From Drosophila persimilis (Eukaryota > Arthropoda > Insecta > Diptera > Drosophilidae): a stretch of DNA of 64,000 bases. The position numbers were made by a program, and so were the translations under genes. The stretch spans positions 13,764,001 through 13,828,000 of the forward strand of contig NW_020825288.1 in the NCBI RefSeq assembly GCF_003286085.1. The letters run 5' to 3'. Each line of letters begins with the position of its first letter. The first letter of the stretch is position 1. Below the pieces are notes generated by a model. It was given only the letters and a program-made list of their open reading frames with translations. It made no database searches and was not told the origin of the DNA. Positions 59,127-64,000 of this stretch are shown here, piece after piece.

Positions 59127-59132
59127 TTTATT
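59127..59132 (-). terminator. trx: Poly(A) signal AATAAA, probable trx
   Basis: Minus-strand AATAAA at the far end of the AT-rich region, about 40 bp from the ATTAAA of the convergent DUF745 gene. The two transcripts may therefore overlap tail to tail. Confidence 0.45.
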
Positions 59133-60314
59133 AAACTTTTTTCTTTAGGGAATAAAAATATAAAATTCCTCGACAGCGTGCAAAAAGTGCGCGCGCGTCT
59201 TGAATGGCTGCCAAAAAAATGCTATGGAACTTTTGCCTGTCCGACTGACTCCTTTTGATCCAATCCGATCGATCCAATCGTCCGTCCAGTCCATCCATCC
59301 ATCCGTCCATCCGCAACAAGCTTAAACATACATACAATTTATATGCGCGACAAATACCAGAGCGGACTAAAACTATTAGAATATACGGGAGGCTCCTCCC
59401 AGCAGGACTACAATTTAAAATAATTTTAATCGAACAAGCCACAAATAAAACGGTACGGTACGGATAAACAATTTACACGGATTCGGATTTTACATATAAA
59501 AAAAATATTAGCATAAACATACATATAATGAATAAATATACAAATTAAAATTACAATTACAAATGTTTGTGTTTGTGTCTGTCTGTATAATTTCAAGGGG
59601 GTGATGCTTGGTTTCTATATACTACATACATATGTATAACTCCGTATATCGAGTGAAGCGGATTACTATTTGTGGTCCAATCAATCAATTAGTTAGTATT
59701 GACAGTTGTTAACAGAAAACATAAATACGCAGAGGCTCTCTACATAAAATAGTTGCGTCTCCACCACAATCTGGTTATACATTTGTTATATCCTTTGTAT
59801 CCTTAAGAGTAGTTTTCAATTCTTATTTTAATATTTCTATGCATAGATATATATAGTATATATTTATAATTCGTATGCGATTTATATGTACAATCTAACA
59901 CAAAGCCCCTGTAAGTGAACGTCCTCCAAAACATCCCCCACAACTCGACCCGACTATATCCTAGGCTTATTATAGATCTCGCGTGTGTGTGTGTGTGTTT
60001 TGTTAGAATCTGTGTGTGGGTGGAGCCCTAGTCCTAGACACTAGATAGTATATATCGGTATATATCTAATTTTAATTATTCCTCCCCCTCTGAATACTGA
60101 CGTCATCGAGTTTCTATATGTTATTTTTGTTGTTCTTGTTGTTTTGGGGTGTGGATATACATATATATTGTTGGGGATTCTATGTTGCATTCGTTGCTGC
60201 TGCTGCCGCTTAATATGTGCTCCTTATTCATGCTCTTTTTCAGATATACATGTTTATACTATTTATATGAATGTGTATGCTGTATGCTGTATGTGTATGC
60301 GTGTATAGATATAT

Positions 60315-60337
60315 GTATATATATATATATATATATA
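60315..60337. repeat. (TA)n microsatellite
   Basis: TA dinucleotide run within the inferred trx 3' UTR. Confidence 0.85.
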
Positions 60338-60567
60338 GGATATATAATAATATCAACTGTTTAACTCTTACATTTACTTAAGACTTTTTCATAGGGGTGT
60401 TCTATTTTGTGGGGCTGGCGGGGGGGGAGTATGTATAAAACGAAAAGTATATCACGATAGATCAAACATAGATCGCAAATAACCGTTAACTACAAGTGTT
60501 TCTTTTTTCATGTTTCATGTTTCCGTTGTCTCCGATACTGAGTATATATTCCATCCATCCTTGGGTT

Positions 60568-63500
60568 CTAATTTAAGTACTTGCGGCATCGCTTGGAGCC
60601 GCACGAGCAGGGTATCTTCTCGTCCTCGAAGGGGAACTTGTAATCGTAGGTCAGCTCCTCGCCCTGCACAATGCGGCGCAGCGCAAAGATAATGATGTGC
60701 TTGTGCCCCAGTATATCGACGACCTTTGAGTAGCAATTTGGCTGCAAAATCGCATACAAATTAATATAAGCCCACAGGTAAAGGGTAATCAATGCTTGAA
60801 AAGTACTCACCTCACAGGAGTGATTGATGAAACGGGCCGCATTGCCCCGCATGGTGGCATCCACCACCAGGTTGTCATCGATCTTGAACATGTAGCAGCC
60901 GATGCCGCGACTGTCGTAGTAGCGCTCCCTCTTGTCCGTCAGCGTGGAGCGAATCAGCTCGCCAGCGTATTCAATGACCATTTCACCTGCGAAAATGGGA
61001 GGGAATTTCTTTCATGAGGCTCCCCACTCTCCACTCCACATCCACGACACCTACCCGCTTCGATGTCCTTGGTGCAGTAGAGACCACGTCCATGGATATG
61101 GGAACGGAATACGCCCACATAGTCCTTGTAGGTCTCCTTCAAGGTCCTGTACTTCATGGCCATCGGTAGATTGCTGCCCGTTCCTCTTCTGCAAAGGAAA
61201 GTCCAAGTCAGTGGGACTCCTCCCATAGGGGACCGAATAAGCCACTTACCTTGGGACCAGCTCGTTGTCCGAGGGCTGCACAAACACCTGAATGGGCTGC
61301 TTGCGGTGCCTGGAGGCCAGCCAGCTGAACATGTCGTATTCGGATCGAGTCGCATACGGCTCACAGCGCGCACAATCGTACGCGTTTTCCTGCAACTCAT
61401 CCTGGTCCGAGCCGTAGTCCAGCAAAGCTTGGGCATCCGCGCCAGCGGCAGCCAGGGCTGCCAGCGCTGCTGCGCTGCCTCCACTGCCTGCGGAGGCGTG
61501 TCCACCGGCACTTGCCGCAATCGACACATTCCCGTTGCGCTTGTGGTACTTGGGCGTGTACTTGGAGCACTTCTCCACCCCCGGCAGCTGCTCGATGAGG
61601 TACTTGAGGGCGTTCGTCTTCAGGCCAATCATCTGAATGCCACCCATATCGGCCAGCGGTCCCTCGGGCAGCGGCGTGAGGCCGTGGGCCCGCCTGGCCA
61701 CCTGCACCGCCTCGAAGACCTTCTCCCAGATCTCGGCTATCGAGCTGGACTTGTACGTGAATCCGTCCTCGCTCTGGATCTCGTACAGCAGATGCGGGCC
61801 GCTGATCTTCTTCGGCTCGCGCATCGGTGGCGGCGGTTCTGGGGCCGCTGCTGTGGGCACCTCCATGGCCACGGAGGCGGCTGCTTCCTCCTCCTGCTGC
61901 TGCTGCTGCTGCTGTTCCTTCGTGGACGCCTCCTGTTGCTGCTGCTGTTGCTGCTGCTGATGCTTCTTGAGCTCCAGTTCGACGCCATTTTGTAGCTCCT
62001 TCAGCTCCAGGACATGCGCCTCGGCCATTTCGTTGATGTAGGTGGCGGCTGCCTCCACGGCTGCCGTTTCCTCGGCCGTGGCCTCGAACGCAGAGGGCGC
62101 CGAGGAGGAAGAGACTGCTGCTGCCGCCGCAGTGGTGGCCAGGACATCCTCCACCATCTGCTGGTAGCCGGCGGCTGTGGCCTCCACTTCGGCCGTCGTC
62201 GCTGTGGCTATCGAATCGGCACAGTCGTCGTTCGTGAGGTTGTCCAGGATCTTGCTGATCTTCTCCTTGACGGCCGGCTCCTCGCTGTCGGACATCTCGT
62301 GGTCGTTGCACGCGGACGTGGCCATCTTCAGGCTGAAGTCGTCGTCCTCGTCCTCATCGTCGTCGAGATCTTCGTCGTAGGGATTGTCCGTGTCCATGGG
62401 CACCGAGGGCTCCTGGTAGCTGTGCTTTTCCAGCAGGTAGCCATTGCTCACCATCTGGTGCTGGTGCTGCTGTTGCTGCTGCTGCTGGATCAGGAGAACT
62501 TCGCTCTTGGCCTCCGGCTGCTGCTTCTCGTACAATCCCTCCATGTAGATGGACTCTGTGGGCTGCTGCTGCTCCTCCTCCTCCTCCTCCTCTTCCTCCT
62601 GCTCCGGGTCCTCCTCCAGGATGGTGGCCATCGAGGTCAGAGCGATGCTCTCCAGCGCAGCGGCCGCCTTCAGCTCTGCCTCGTAAACAGGCGACGGCAA
62701 GGGCGATGGCGAGGCTACCGTCTTCTGGGCGTAGCACTTGGACACGCTGGATATCTGGAGGTTCACCTGCTGCTCCACGAGGGGCTTGGGCGGCGTGGGC
62801 GACGGCACCACGGGCTCGTTCGGCAGCGGCGCTGGCTCCTGGCGCTGCTGCATCGGCAGCACGCGGTTCGTGGGTCGACAGTTGATGCTGGTCGTGGTGC
62901 TGGTGGTGCTCGTGCTCGTCATGGTGATGCTGGTGCAGGGCGTCGCCTGCAGCTGCAAAGGATTCACCACATTGGTGGGCAGGCAGCTGCTCCCAGCAAA
63001 GTGCTGCAAGCGATTGATCATCTCCGGCTGCTGCTGCTGCTGCTCGAGCACTTGGGTTTCCATCACGAACTGCGCGGCCATCGATGGTGGCGCCTCTGCA
63101 ATCGTGATGATGGGCATCGCTGGCTGGGATTGCGGCTGCTGTTGGATGAGTATCTGTTGCTGCTGCTGCTGTTGCTGTTGCATTTGCTGCTGTTGCATCT
63201 GTTGCTGTTGCTGCGGCTGCTGCTGCATCAGTTGTTGCGGCTGCTGTGGCCGATGCTGCTGCTGCTGCTGTTGTTGGATGATCGTCACCTTGGCGGGCAC
63301 TTGGCTAATCACCGGAGGATGCTGCACCTGTGGATGTTGCTGCTGGTGCTGCTGCTGCTGCAGCTGCACGACAGGCATCGCCTGTGGCTGCTGCTGCTGT
63401 TGCTGCTGCTTGGGCGTGGGCTTCATCAGCTTCGGCTTCACCTCCAGCTTGTGGATGGGCCGTATCAGATTCGTCTTCTTCTGCAGCGGCTTCGAGGCGA

Positions 63501-64000
63501 TGCTGGGCGGTGCTCCGCATGCGGATCCCGCCGTGGCCTTGCTCTTCATCTGCCCCTGGGATCCGCCACCCTGTTGCTGTTGCTGCTGCTTCCCTGCCGC
63601 CGCTGCTGCCGCGTTCTTCAGCTGCTGCTGCTGCTGCTGGGCCTGCTGTGTGGCTATGCTCGTGGGCAGCACCTTGTTCACTACCTGGGGCTGTGGCGGC
63701 ACCTTTCCTACGCCCCCACCACCACCAGCGGAGATGTTGTTGGCCTTTGCATTCGCGGCTCGCTTCATCTGCGTCACGGGCGGAATCTTGGCGGTGACCA
63801 CCAGAGGGGCGGAGGAGTACTCCGCCGACGAGGATGTCTGCGGCACCGTCTGGAACTGAAAGCTGGCATTCTGCAGCAGCTCTTCCTGGCTCTGCTGCTG
63901 TTGCTGCTGCTGCTGGAGCACACTGGCGGCATTCAGGAACGTACTGCCACTGCCGTCTGCCGCATTGTTGAGCACCACATAGCCGGCGGGCAGATCCACA
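60568..64000 (-). CDS. trx: Trithorax histone methyltransferase, C-terminal part (partial, 5' end off the right edge)
   Basis: MLL/KMT2-type H3K4 methyltransferase that keeps Hox and other genes active, in the nucleus in a WDR5-containing complex (family knowledge). Four exons here: 64000-61250 (partial), 61188-61055, 60986-60811, 60741-60568, with introns of 61-69 bp, all in frame. The long exon holds a polyQ-rich region, acidic runs and then the FYRC domain (EPKKISGPHLLYEIQSEDGF to KYTPKYHKR, about 61815-61550). A Win-like WDR5 motif (CARCEPYATRSEYDMF) follows near 61385-61330. The SET domain follows: GRGLYCTKDIEAGEM, VIEYAGEL, GCYMFKID, FINHSCEPNCYSK, EELTYDYKF. It ends with a post-SET CxCGSKRC and CRKYLN at the stop. 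Catalytic-core residues look intact. About 2.75 kb of upstream coding sequence is in the window, perhaps a quarter to a third of the full protein. Confidence 0.97.
61870..63920 (-). repeat. CAG/CAA-rich polyglutamine-coding tracts in trx
   Basis: Many runs of CAG and CAA codons, each of about 4 to 10 residues of Gln, occur across this part of the long trx exon. Poly-Glu (about 62572-62600) and Ala runs are interspersed. Mixed CAG/CAA use suggests old, interrupted tracts. Confidence 0.85.

Larger units (their letters stand above)
59105..60567 (-). other. trx: trx 3' untranslated region (inferred)
   Basis: About 1.46 kb of AT-rich sequence between the trx stop codon and a minus-strand AATAAA at 59127-59132. 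No ORF of interest. It holds a GT run (59982-59998), a TA run (about 60315-60337) and one Pumilio-type TGTANATA site on the minus strand (59885-59892). The extent is inferred from the poly(A) signal. Confidence 0.6.

Noticed and set aside
62738-63859. 373-codon Cys-rich plus-strand ORF
   Set aside because: It is the complement of the trx CAG/CAA tracts, which read as poly-Cys or Leu in that frame.

Overview
The window reads as nuclear DNA of a Sophophora-type fruit fly (Drosophila; the species cannot be settled from the sequence). The basis is short GT-AG introns of 60-80 bp inside compact genes, very long introns in a receptor gene, CAG/CAA-rich coding runs, and three genes recognisable from their proteins: the dopamine receptor Dop1R1, mitochondrial methionyl-tRNA synthetase (MetRS-m) and trithorax (trx). 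There is no operon, CRISPR array, rRNA, tRNA or intact transposon that I can support. All protein genes are on the minus strand except one DUF745 gene.

Layout, low to high coordinate. (1) 1-19446: the 5' part of Dop1R1, four coding exons with introns of about 9.2, 0.47, 3.5 and more than 5.6 kb; the rest of the receptor lies beyond the left edge. (2) 19447-20872: GC-rich upstream region of Dop1R1 with a degenerate GCGCGACTTTT array that carries two TATAAAAG boxes on the minus strand. (3) 20873-31945: a tandem cluster of four secreted paralogous serine proteases of the gastrulation-defective type (GD_N-like N-terminal module, Pro-rich linker, S1 domain). One of them has lost the catalytic serine. 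A single-exon gene for an unrelated helical secreted protein (26129-27103) and a possible small secreted ORF (27508-27717) sit inside the cluster. (4) 31946-34334: AT-rich intergenic DNA. (5) 34335-35222: a single-exon gene for an uncharacterised charged protein. (6) 35223-48649: 13.4 kb without any gene I can support. (7) 48650-55290: MetRS-m, six exons with one 4.4-kb intron and a housekeeping-type promoter. (8) 55938-59044: three DUF745 secreted coiled-coil paralogues, two of them a divergent pair sharing 113 bp. (9) 59045-64000: the 3' end of trx (long 3' UTR, SET/post-SET, Win-like motif, FYRC, long polyQ-rich region), running off the right edge.

The exon joins were worked out by hand from GT/AG sites, reading frame and agreement among paralogues or with remembered family proteins; all listed joins keep frame. 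Functionally the window mixes a neuronal receptor, a probable extracellular proteolysis cluster, a mitochondrial translation enzyme, an orphan secreted coiled-coil family and a chromatin regulator. They look like neighbours rather than a pathway. I do not see a clearly new biological system. The best leads are the pseudoprotease within the protease cluster, the duplicated C-terminus plus stop codon in one DUF745 gene, and the duplicated TATA array upstream of Dop1R1.
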